Source: Elusimicrobiota bacterium
GTDB taxonomy: Bacteria; Elusimicrobiota; Endomicrobiia; Endomicrobiales; Endomicrobiaceae
Assembly: GCA_031282945.1 (NCBI GenBank)
Contig: JAITCX010000089.1
Span: 1-5,091 of the forward strand
DNA length: 5,091 nucleotides
Reading direction: 5' to 3'
The notes beneath the pieces were generated by a model. The model made no database searches. It had not been told where the DNA came from and saw only the letters and a list, made by a program, of their open reading frames with translations. Shown piece after piece: positions 1 through 5,091 of this stretch. The position numbers and the translations under genes are program-made. The stretch's first letter is position 1. The number at the start of each line of letters is the position of its first letter.

Positions 1-130
1 TATGCGTCCAAGCCGAGAGTCTGGCATTTGTAAAATAAATTTTAACAGCCGCAATATAGACTATCGCTAAAATAACAAAAAGTATAAAAGAAAATAAAAA
101 GAAAATATAAAATCGTCTCGCCCAGCTCAT
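1..130 (-). CDS. N-terminal fragment of a membrane-anchored protein, possibly AsmA-like (runs off the left edge)
   Basis: The 43 visible codons start at the ATG at 130-128 and continue past the window edge. The start is well supported: AGGAGG lies at 141-136 with a 5-base spacer, and the gap to the preceding OmpA-domain gene is only 13 bases, so the two are probably translated from one transcript. The peptide begins MSWARRFYIF, a short positively charged stub, followed by a strongly hydrophobic helix (about residues 7-29) and then VKIYFTNARLSAW. A single N-terminal signal-anchor followed by a segment like xKIYFTxxRLxA resembles the start of AsmA/DUF748-type envelope proteins, which have one inner-membrane helix and a long periplasmic part. 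That resemblance is from memory and rests on few residues, so the family is a guess. The membrane anchor and the existence of the gene are much surer. Confidence 0.7.
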   Translation of the reverse strand, partial: MSWARRFYIFFLFSFILFVILAIVYIAAVKIYFTNARLSAWTH

Positions 131-143
131 CAAATCCTCCTTT

Positions 144-1379
144 TTATTTTATGATTTCAATGCGCGCTCGGCGGTTTGTATCTGCGCTTTTTTGCGGGGT
201 CGGATGCCAAACAGTTTTAATTTTATCTGCGGGAAATTTCAATGTGTCAACGAGATAATTTTTTACAGCTTGGGCGCGGTTTGCCGCTAAATTTTTTATA
301 GCTGTTTCTTGCGGCGTATTGTCTGTATATCCGTCAATGCGAAGCGATGCATTGTTTTGTTTTGCATAAACGGCAATAGCCTCAATTAAGTTTTGCGCTT
401 CGGGCGAAAGCTGCGTTTTTGCCAAATCAAAGTATACTCTGTGATAACGCTCTGTAATTTGAGTTTGAGTTTGGGCTTGAGCTTTCGGCGCCGGCGTTAC
501 ATTTTTTGGTTGAACGCTTGTCGCCGCCGCAGAACTTGCGCTGACTGCGGAAACGGCTTTTTCTTGGGGCGCGGCGGCTCTTTGAGGCACAGGCGGCGTT
601 TGTACCGCTGGTTTTTGAGGTTGGTTTACAATTAAAAAGTCTGCGCTGTCTTGTCCCATATTTCCTGCGGCGTCAAAAGCTGTTGCGATAATTTTATAAC
701 TTCCTGCTGGCAGAACTATATTATAGGTATCGTCTATTCCGTCCCAAACAAAAGTTTGGCTGGAACTTTCCTTAAGATTAAAAAATTTTACTTCTTTGGA
801 GTTAAAATTTATTACAGATAAAAATGAGCGGCCGTAATCTATGTTGACTGGACTTTCGCATATTACATTTATATTTATAGAGTTTGATATTTTGCTTTTG
901 GCGGAATCTAAAAAGTATATATCGTCTACAAGCTCAATAGTTATTTTAGGAGGTTGGGAAATTATTGTGATGTCCGTTCCGTTTGCAACGTGCACGCCGT
1001 CGCCCTCGTCCACCGTAAACTCATAAGAATATATTCCGTCAGGCAGAGGTTTTGATTTTGTATCTAGCGCATCCCACACGATTTGAGCGGGAATTTCTCT
1101 CTTGCCTTTTAAAATTGCAACTTCCATATCCGATTCATTTTTTATAATTAATGTCCATTCCTTAATTCTTTTTATATTTTCAACTTGCGGTAAAAATATT
1201 ACTCCAGCAAAGAGATGCGCTGTGGGGGAAAATATTGGATTCTGTATGTCAATGCGCACAAAAGGAATTTGCTCTACTTGTTGTTTTTGATCAGAAATTA
1301 CAACCTCAAGGCCTTGCGCAAAAAGAGCGTTGACGCCTGCGGCAAAAATTATAAATAAACTCAGAATTATTGTTTTCAT
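144..1379 (-). CDS. Secreted protein with two FlgD/Ig-like segments and a C-terminal OmpA (peptidoglycan-binding) domain
   Basis: This 411-residue protein probably sits in the periplasm or outer envelope, bound non-covalently to peptidoglycan. Residues 1-22 form a signal peptide (MKTIILSLF..., likely cut after ALFAQ); there is no lipobox Cys. Two beta-rich segments follow, each with the pattern seen in FlgD/Ig-like domains: VWDALD (101-106) then LPDGIYSYEF (112-121), and VWDGID (211-216) then LPAGSYKI (223-230) and FDAAGNMG. Residues about 253-308 are a Pro/Ala/Gln/Thr-rich linker. The OmpA C-terminal domain spans about 311-411, with VYFDLAKTQL, DGYTDNTP (Asp353), NLAANRAQAV (Arg368) and NRRARIEI at the end. 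Asp353 and Arg368 match the pair that binds diaminopimelate in known OmpA domains. No OmpA-type eight-strand barrel is evident. The start is set by the signal peptide, but no Shine-Dalgarno lies at normal distance; a hairpin sits just upstream. The next gene begins 13 bases after the stop. Confidence 0.9.
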   Translation of the reverse strand: MKTIILSLFIIFAAGVNALFAQGLEVVISDQKQQVEQIPFVRIDIQNPIFSPTAHLFAGVIFLPQVENIKRIKEWTLIIKNESDMEVAILKGKREIPAQIVWDALDTKSKPLPDGIYSYEFTVDEGDGVHVANGTDITIISQPPKITIELVDDIYFLDSAKSKISNSININVICESPVNIDYGRSFLSVINFNSKEVKFFNLKESSSQTFVWDGIDDTYNIVLPAGSYKIIATAFDAAGNMGQDSADFLIVNQPQKPAVQTPPVPQRAAAPQEKAVSAVSASSAAATSVQPKNVTPAPKAQAQTQTQITERYHRVYFDLAKTQLSPEAQNLIEAIAVYAKQNNASLRIDGYTDNTPQETAIKNLAANRAQAVKNYLVDTLKFPADKIKTVWHPTPQKSADTNRRARIEIIK

Positions 1380-1393
1380 TGATATAAAATTAT

Positions 1394-1420
1394 GATGCGC
1401 CCAAATAATTTGGGCGCATC
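1394..1420 (-). terminator. Perfect 12-bp hairpin between ppdK and the OmpA-domain gene; possible terminator or attenuator
   Basis: Positions 1394-1405 (GATGCGCCCAAA) are perfectly complementary to 1409-1420, with a 3-base loop. On the minus strand the stem is followed by ATAATTTTATAT, which is A/U-rich but not a clean U run, so it would be a weak or partial intrinsic terminator for ppdK. On the plus strand no T-rich tract follows. The stem ends only 14 bases before the ATG of the downstream gene. It lies between that ATG and the only good Shine-Dalgarno (AAGGAG, 1429-1424), so it may act on translation instead of, or as well as, transcription. Confidence 0.6.
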
Positions 1421-1430
1421 AAGCTCCTTC

Positions 1431-4232
1431 TTATTTTTTCTTTGTTTTAGCTTTAACTTTAACTGCTGTTTTGGCAGGGGCTTTAACTTTTTTAGCCGCT
1501 GTTTTTTGATTTTTCGCAGAGTTTACTGCCGCTTGGGCGGCCGAAAGCCTTGCGATAGGAATTCTAAACGGCGAGCAGGAAACATAAGTCATTCCAACAT
1601 TATGGCAGAATTCAATTGATTTTGGGTCGCCGCCATGTTCTCCGCAAATGCCGATTTTCATTCCGGGTCTTGCTCCTCTTCCAAGTTTTACGCCTATGTC
1701 TACAAGTTTTCCAACGCCGGCGGCGTCAATGGTTTGAAAAGGATCAAAATCAATAATTTTCTTTTCTTGATAATCCTTTAAAAATGAGCCGACATCGTCG
1801 CGCGAAAATCCAAATGACAACTGCGTCAAATCATTTGTACCGAAAGAGAAAAATTCCGCTACCTCAGCCATTTGGTCTGCCAAAAGGGCGGCGCGTGGAA
1901 TTTCTATCATCGTGCCGTAAGAATAAGAAATTTTCTTAATATTTTGAGCTTTCAAAACTTCTTTATAGACTCTGTCAATGATAGCTTTTTGATTTACCAA
2001 TTCCTCTTTGCAGCAAGTTACGGGAATCATAATTTCAGGAACAACTTTTTTGCCGGCTTTTAAAAGTTCGGCGCTAAGTTCAAAAATCGCACGGGCTTGC
2101 ATCTCTGTAATTTCAGGATAAGTTATGCCAAGGCGCACGCCTCTGTGTCCCATCATAGGATTTGTCTCGTGGAGTTTTTCCGCTCTTTTGTCAAATTCCT
2201 CAATGCTTATGCCGAGGCTTTTTGCAACTTCTTCTTTAGCGGATTGTTCTCTGGGGATAAATTCATGTAAAGGCGGATCTAAAAATCTGATAGTTACAGG
2301 AAATCCGTCCATCGCCTCAACAGCCTCTTTAATTGCAGCTTTAACAAAAGGGAACAGTTCGTCAAGAGCCGCTTTTCTTTCATCCGTTGTGTTTGAGATT
2401 ATCATTTTTCTCAATGCAAAAAGCGGTTTCTCTGAATTTTCGCCATAGAACATATGTTCGGTTCTAAAAAGACCTATGCCTTCAGCGCCAAATTCTTTTG
2501 CTTTTTTTGCATCGGCGGCGGTATCCGCATTGGCTCTAATTTTTAATATTCTAACCTTATCGCAAATTTTCAAGAATTCAGCTAAAACTGCATTTTCGCT
2601 TGCATCGGCCATTTGCAATTTGCCTTCATAGACAATTCCTTTTGTTCCGTTTAAGGTTAACCAATCATTTACGCCGAAAGTTTTGTCGCCGATCTTGAGG
2701 GTTTTCTCCTCTGAATTTACGTGGACTGCGGCGCAGCCCACTATGCAACATTTGCCCCAGCCGCGTGCGACAAGCGCCGCATGGGAAGTCATTCCGCCTC
2801 TTGCGGTGAGAACGGCGGCGGCGGCGCGCATGCCTTCAACATCTTCTGGGTTTGTCTCTTCTCTGACGAGAATAACTTTTTTGCCTTCGGCATTTGCATT
2901 TATTGCATCTTCAGATGAAAAAGCTATAGTTCCGCATGCGGCGCCGGGACCCGCTGGCAACCCTTTTGCCAAAATAGTCGCGGCCTGTTCGCTTGCCTTT
3001 TCTATAACAGGGTGCAAAAGTTCGTCCAATTGAGACGGCGTGACGCGCATAACGGCTTCTTCTTTTGTTATCAATTTTTCTTTGACCATATCAACCGCCA
3101 TTCTAACAGCGGCGGGACCGTTTCTCTTTCCATTTCTGCATTGGAGCATCCAAAGTTTTCCATTTTCAATGGTAAACTCTATGTCTTGCATATCGTGATA
3201 ATGTTTTTCCAATTTTTTCTGGATAGCAAAAAGCTCTTTATAAATTTTCGGCATAAATTCTTCAAGAGTTTCCTCGCCTTTATTGTGTTCGCTTTTGGAA
3301 GAGCTGTTTATGGGAGCGGGGGTTCTAATTCCAGCCACGACATCTTCGCCTTGGGCGTTTACAAGATACTCGCCGTAAAAATGGGGATCGCCGTTACCGG
3401 GATTTCTTGAAAAAGCCACGCCGGTAGCGCAATCTTGTCCCATATTGCCAAACGCCATCGCCTGCACATTTACAGCTGTTCCCCAAGCATCTGGAATGCC
3501 TTCAATTTTTCTATAGGCGATTGCTCTTTTGCCGTTCCAAGAGGCAAAGACTGCGCTGATTGCGCCCCAAAGTTGAGCATATGCATCGTCTGGAAAATCT
3601 TTTTGCAAAACTTCTTTTATCCGATCTTTAAAAGCTTGCGCCAAATATTTTAAATCGTCTGCATCTAAATCTGTATCGGAGGTGACTCCTTTTTCTTTTT
3701 TTCTATCGGCCATGATGCGTTCTAATTGTTTTCTAATTCCCTCGTCATCTTTTGGTTCGATGCCTGCGGCTTTTTCCATTACCACGTCTGAATACATCAT
3801 TATCAAACGTCTGTATGCGTCGTAGACAAAGCGCGGATTATTTGTTTTTTCAATTAAACCGGGGATTGTTTTTGAAGTCAAGCCGACATTTAAAATTGTT
3901 TCCATCATACCCGGCATAGAACTTCTTGCGCCTGAACGGACAGAAACTAAAAGCGGATTTTTTGGATCGCCAAACTTTTTTCCCATAATTTTTTCTGTTT
4001 TTGCCATGGCGGTTTCAACATCTTTTTTTAGTTCTTTGGGGTATGTTTTTTTGTGTTCGTAATAATAGGTGCAAACTTCAGTGGTGATGGTGAAGCCCGG
4101 CGGAACCGGCAGTTTTAAATCTTTGTTTCCAGCCATTTCGGCAAGATTTGCTCCCTTACCGCCCAACAAATTTCTCATACTTCCGTTTCCGTCGGCCTTA
4201 CCACCGCCAAACAAATAGACATACTTTGGCAT
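1431..4232 (-). CDS. ppdK: Pyruvate,phosphate dikinase, with a basic C-terminal tail
   Basis: This cytoplasmic enzyme interconverts pyruvate + ATP + Pi and PEP + AMP + PPi. In fermenters it often acts as a PPi-saving alternative to pyruvate kinase. At 933 residues it is complete. The ATP-grasp part (about 1-370) has GGKGANLAEM (24-33), VSVRSGARSSMPGMMETIL (96-114) and LWMLQCRNGKR (360-370). The swivelling phosphohistidine domain has ARGGMTSHAALVAR with catalytic His484. The PEP/pyruvate barrel has GLFRTEHMF (Arg590), RFLDPPLHEF (Arg649), MIEIPRAAL (Glu777), GTNDLTQ (Asn800, Asp801) and GICGEHGG (Cys863). These correspond, with steady offsets, to the known Clostridium symbiosum residues His455, Arg561, Arg617, Glu745, Asn768, Asp769 and Cys831. 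The family normally ends near PFRxPIARLAAAQAA (here 888-902). Residues about 908-933 are an added Lys/Ala-rich tail. The ATG at 4232 is preferred over the in-frame ATG at 4289, which would add 19 residues, because AAGGAG lies 7 bases upstream of the former. Confidence 0.98.
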   Translation of the reverse strand: MPKYVYLFGGGKADGNGSMRNLLGGKGANLAEMAGNKDLKLPVPPGFTITTEVCTYYYEHKKTYPKELKKDVETAMAKTEKIMGKKFGDPKNPLLVSVRSGARSSMPGMMETILNVGLTSKTIPGLIEKTNNPRFVYDAYRRLIMMYSDVVMEKAAGIEPKDDEGIRKQLERIMADRKKEKGVTSDTDLDADDLKYLAQAFKDRIKEVLQKDFPDDAYAQLWGAISAVFASWNGKRAIAYRKIEGIPDAWGTAVNVQAMAFGNMGQDCATGVAFSRNPGNGDPHFYGEYLVNAQGEDVVAGIRTPAPINSSSKSEHNKGEETLEEFMPKIYKELFAIQKKLEKHYHDMQDIEFTIENGKLWMLQCRNGKRNGPAAVRMAVDMVKEKLITKEEAVMRVTPSQLDELLHPVIEKASEQAATILAKGLPAGPGAACGTIAFSSEDAINANAEGKKVILVREETNPEDVEGMRAAAAVLTARGGMTSHAALVARGWGKCCIVGCAAVHVNSEEKTLKIGDKTFGVNDWLTLNGTKGIVYEGKLQMADASENAVLAEFLKICDKVRILKIRANADTAADAKKAKEFGAEGIGLFRTEHMFYGENSEKPLFALRKMIISNTTDERKAALDELFPFVKAAIKEAVEAMDGFPVTIRFLDPPLHEFIPREQSAKEEVAKSLGISIEEFDKRAEKLHETNPMMGHRGVRLGITYPEITEMQARAIFELSAELLKAGKKVVPEIMIPVTCCKEELVNQKAIIDRVYKEVLKAQNIKKISYSYGTMIEIPRAALLADQMAEVAEFFSFGTNDLTQLSFGFSRDDVGSFLKDYQEKKIIDFDPFQTIDAAGVGKLVDIGVKLGRGARPGMKIGICGEHGGDPKSIEFCHNVGMTYVSCSPFRIPIARLSAAQAAVNSAKNQKTAAKKVKAPAKTAVKVKAKTKKK

Positions 4233-4239
4233 TTTCTCT

Positions 4240-4245
4240 CTCCTT
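4240..4245 (-). promoter_or_regulatory. Ribosome binding site that fixes the ppdK start
   Basis: AAGGAG reads on the minus strand with a 7-base purine-rich spacer to the ATG at 4232. The alternative in-frame ATG at 4289 has only AT-rich sequence ahead of it and no Shine-Dalgarno, and MPKYVYLFGG is where pyruvate,phosphate dikinases normally begin. Confidence 0.85.
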
Positions 4246-4332
4246 ATTTTTGATTTTAGGGTTTCGCCCCAAGATTTTACGCTATCCATAATGGTTAGTA
4301 ATTAGTTATTTACAATTATTGATAACTCTTTA

Positions 4333-4338
4333 ATTATA
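4333..4338 (-). promoter_or_regulatory. Candidate -10 box of the ppdK promoter
   Basis: The minus strand reads TGTATAATTA here, giving a perfect TATAAT with TG directly before it (not at the usual extended -10 spacing). No good -35 is present: the hexamer 17 bases upstream (4361-4356) reads GAGAAA and lies in the right arm, as read on this strand, of the nearest palindrome. Transcription would start near 4326, giving a leader of about 95 bases before ppdK. The surroundings are AT-rich, so a chance match is possible. Confidence 0.45.
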
Positions 4339-4355
4339 CATAAAATAAGAGGGGA

Positions 4356-4607
4356 TTTCTCTTTTTGAAAAAAGAGAAACAGAAAAACTAACGGCAATCT
4401 AGGGCTTAATTTTCTCTTTGGAAAAGAGAGGTAAAACCTATCGACGCTTGCAACTTATTTCTCTTTTCTACAAAAGAGAAACAGAAAATTAACGGCCATT
4501 AAACGTTTGTTCTCTCTTTAAAAAGAGAGACAGAAATTTCTTTTAGCAAAAGGAACAAAAACTTCTAACGACACATGCAACTTACTTCTTTTTTCTATAA
4601 AGAGAAA
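4356..4607. repeat. Array of six degenerate palindromes with two alternating spacer types
   Basis: The core palindrome is TTTCTCTTTT-loop-AAAAGAGAAA. Copies: A 4356-4379 (11-bp perfect stem), B 4413-4429 (7 bp), C 4458-4481 (10 bp, loop CTAC), D 4511-4530 (9 bp), E 4537-4555 (8 bp with one G-T pair), F 4586-4606 (8 bp with one G-T pair). After A, C and F the spacer is type 1 (CAGAAAA-nTAACnnC...TTAAnC). After B and E it is type 2 (AAAAC...CGAC-x-C-x-TGCAACTTA). D and E are separated by only six bases and occupy one place in the alternation. A to C is 102 bp, so the repeating unit is a dimer of about 100 bp. One strand is nearly all pyrimidine in each arm. No coding potential is seen. Whether these act as RNA hairpins, DNA cruciforms or protein sites is unknown. 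Confidence 0.8.
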
Positions 4608-4724
4608 CAGAAAAGTAACACCCTTTAAACTTATTTCTTTATTTTTGTTTTGCGCTCATTTTTTATTTTTTAGCCACGCGCCATGCGAAAATTTTTTTCG
4701 CCCCCGCGCCGACTCTACTCTTGA

Positions 4725-4753
4725 CGTGACAGACAGCAGTCCGTACTGTCACG
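4725..4753. other. Hairpin with 8-bp stem inside the inverted-repeat element
   Basis: CGTGACAG (4725-4732) pairs perfectly with CTGTCACG (4746-4753) across a 13-base loop. A CAGT/ACTG pairing (4737-4740 with 4745-4748) offers an alternative, shifted fold. There is no adjacent T-run on either strand, so it does not look like an intrinsic terminator. Confidence 0.6.
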
Positions 4754-4764
4754 CCCGCCTGGGT

Positions 4765-4798
4765 GAGGGCAAAGGAAACTTCCAGTTTCCTTGCCCTC
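4765..4798. other. Strong 15-bp hairpin inside the inverted-repeat element
   Basis: GAGGGCAA (4765-4772) pairs with TTGCCCTC (4791-4798), and GGAAACT (4774-4780) pairs with AGTTTCC (4784-4790). A single A (4773) bulges and the loop is TCC. This is the most stable local structure in the non-coding region. It lacks a following U tract on both strands, so a terminator role is unlikely. Confidence 0.75.
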
Positions 4799-4870
4799 TT
4801 GGCGAAAAAAATTTCTCGTAAAGACCAAGCGCTTTGCCGCTTACGCTAGGCTAAAAAATAAAAAGAGCGC

Positions 4871-5010
4871 GGGCGATAGTACGACACGGCAACAACAAAA
4901 ACAGCTGGCGCTTACACTACGCCGCAAGACACCCAACAAAGAGCGCCCGAAAGGTAAGACACGACAAAGACAAAGACACAGCAACAAAGACACGGCAACG
5001 GCAAATCTCT
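4871..5010. repeat. C/A-rich low-complexity tract with dispersed GACAC direct repeats
   Basis: GACAC occurs five times (4883, 4928, 4958, 4975, 4989). GACACGGCAAC is repeated exactly at 4883-4893 and 4989-4999, and GACAAA is doubled in tandem at 4963-4974. One strand is strongly depleted of T from about 4921 to 5004. No gene, RNA gene or promoter is recognisable. It lies between the inverted-repeat element and the resumption of the palindrome array. Confidence 0.55.
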
Positions 5011-5033
5011 TGTATAAAAAGAATTTTAAATTA

Positions 5034-5091
5034 TTTCTTTTTCAAAAGAAACAAAAACTAATGACACTTGCAACTTGCTTCACTTTTCTAT
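5034..5091. repeat. Palindrome array resumes and runs off the right edge
   Basis: Copy G (TTTCTTTT at 5034-5041, TC loop, AAAAGAAA at 5044-5051) is a perfect 8-bp palindrome. It is followed by a type-2 spacer (ACAAAAACTAATGACACTTG then CAACTTG) and the left arm of copy H, cut by the window end. The block aligns almost end to end with 4537-4598 (copy E, spacer, start of copy F), showing that this is the same family and the same alternation continuing past the intervening block. Confidence 0.75.

Larger units (their letters stand above)
4652..4870. mobile_element. MITE-like non-coding element with long inverted ends and nested hairpins
   Basis: The left end 4652-4675 (GCGCTC + T-rich + TTTTTTAGCC) is the inverted copy of the right end 4849-4870 (GGCTAAAAAATA...GAGCGC), matching at 22 positions with a 2-base indel. 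A second, inner inverted pair is perfect over 14 bases: 4689-4702 (AAATTTTTTTCGCC) with 4801-4814. Between them are two hairpins, at 4725-4753 and 4765-4798. The block is about 219 bp, holds no ORF of note, and has a GC-rich core unlike its AT-rich surroundings. This fits a miniature inverted-repeat element or a large structured RNA. No clear short target duplication touches the inverted ends, so mobility is inferred and unproven. Confidence 0.55.

Noticed and set aside
393..635. Arg-rich plus-strand ORF opposite the OmpA-domain gene, and the other plus-strand ORFs at 841-3653
   Set aside because: All lie opposite two clearly real minus-strand genes, lack ribosome binding sites or family features, and have compositions expected of antisense shadows.
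1390..1419. Nine-codon ORF after ppdK listed as a gene
   Set aside because: It is mostly the hairpin sequence itself; the start context is good but so short an ORF cannot be supported without expression data. It is kept only as part of a finding.
4233..4289. N-terminal extension of 19 residues on ppdK starting at the ATG at 4289
   Set aside because: There is no Shine-Dalgarno before 4289, the added residues do not resemble the family, and a strong AAGGAG sits just ahead of 4232 where family members begin.
4356..4607. CRISPR array
   Set aside because: The repeats are degenerate and self-complementary, the spacers resemble each other (two types) and no cas genes are visible.
4765..4798. Intrinsic terminator at the strong hairpin in the non-coding region
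   Set aside because: No T-run follows the stem on either strand, and no gene ends next to it within the window.
4290..5091. tRNA, rRNA or known riboswitch in the 800-base non-coding stretch
   Set aside because: I could not find a cloverleaf, a TTCGA-type T-loop in the right setting, rRNA landmarks or a recognisable aptamer core; the hairpins seen are simple palindromes or element ends.

Overview
The window is an AT-rich stretch of bacterial DNA. All recognisable genes lie on the minus strand, so they read from right to left. A diderm (Gram-negative-type) anaerobe or fermenter is the best guess: one gene encodes a secreted protein with an OmpA-type peptidoglycan-binding domain, and next to it is a full pyruvate,phosphate dikinase, an enzyme typical of PPi-linked glycolysis. 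The overall look recalls Elusimicrobiota-like genomes, but this is an impression and not a demonstrated assignment.

Layout in the direction of transcription. (1) Positions 5091-4290 are about 800 bases with no gene, unusually rich in repeats. They hold a degenerate array of short palindromes of the form TTTCTCTTTT...AAAAGAGAAA. The array is interrupted by a block of about 390 bp containing an element with long inverted ends, two strong internal hairpins and a C/A-rich tract of GACAC repeats. (2) A candidate -10 box (TATAAT, 4338-4333) and a good ribosome binding site lead into ppdK (4232-1431). All the catalytic residues I could check are present, and the protein carries an extra Lys/Ala-rich C-terminal tail. 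(3) A 51-base gap contains a perfect 12-bp hairpin. (4) An OmpA-domain lipid-free secreted protein follows (1379-144), with two FlgD/Ig-like segments and a Pro/Ala/Gln linker. (5) Thirteen bases further on, a third gene starts at 130 and runs off the left edge; only a cytoplasmic stub, a transmembrane helix and a short following segment are visible, and it may be AsmA-like.

The OmpA-domain gene and the partial membrane-protein gene are tightly spaced and probably co-transcribed, giving a small envelope unit. ppdK may read into them or may be partly separated from them by the hairpin. No metabolic link between ppdK and the envelope genes is evident.

I found no convincing new multi-gene system. 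The least explained material is the intergenic repeat region. Its palindromes are separated by two spacer types that alternate in strict order, and a structured inverted-repeat element appears to have landed inside one array unit.
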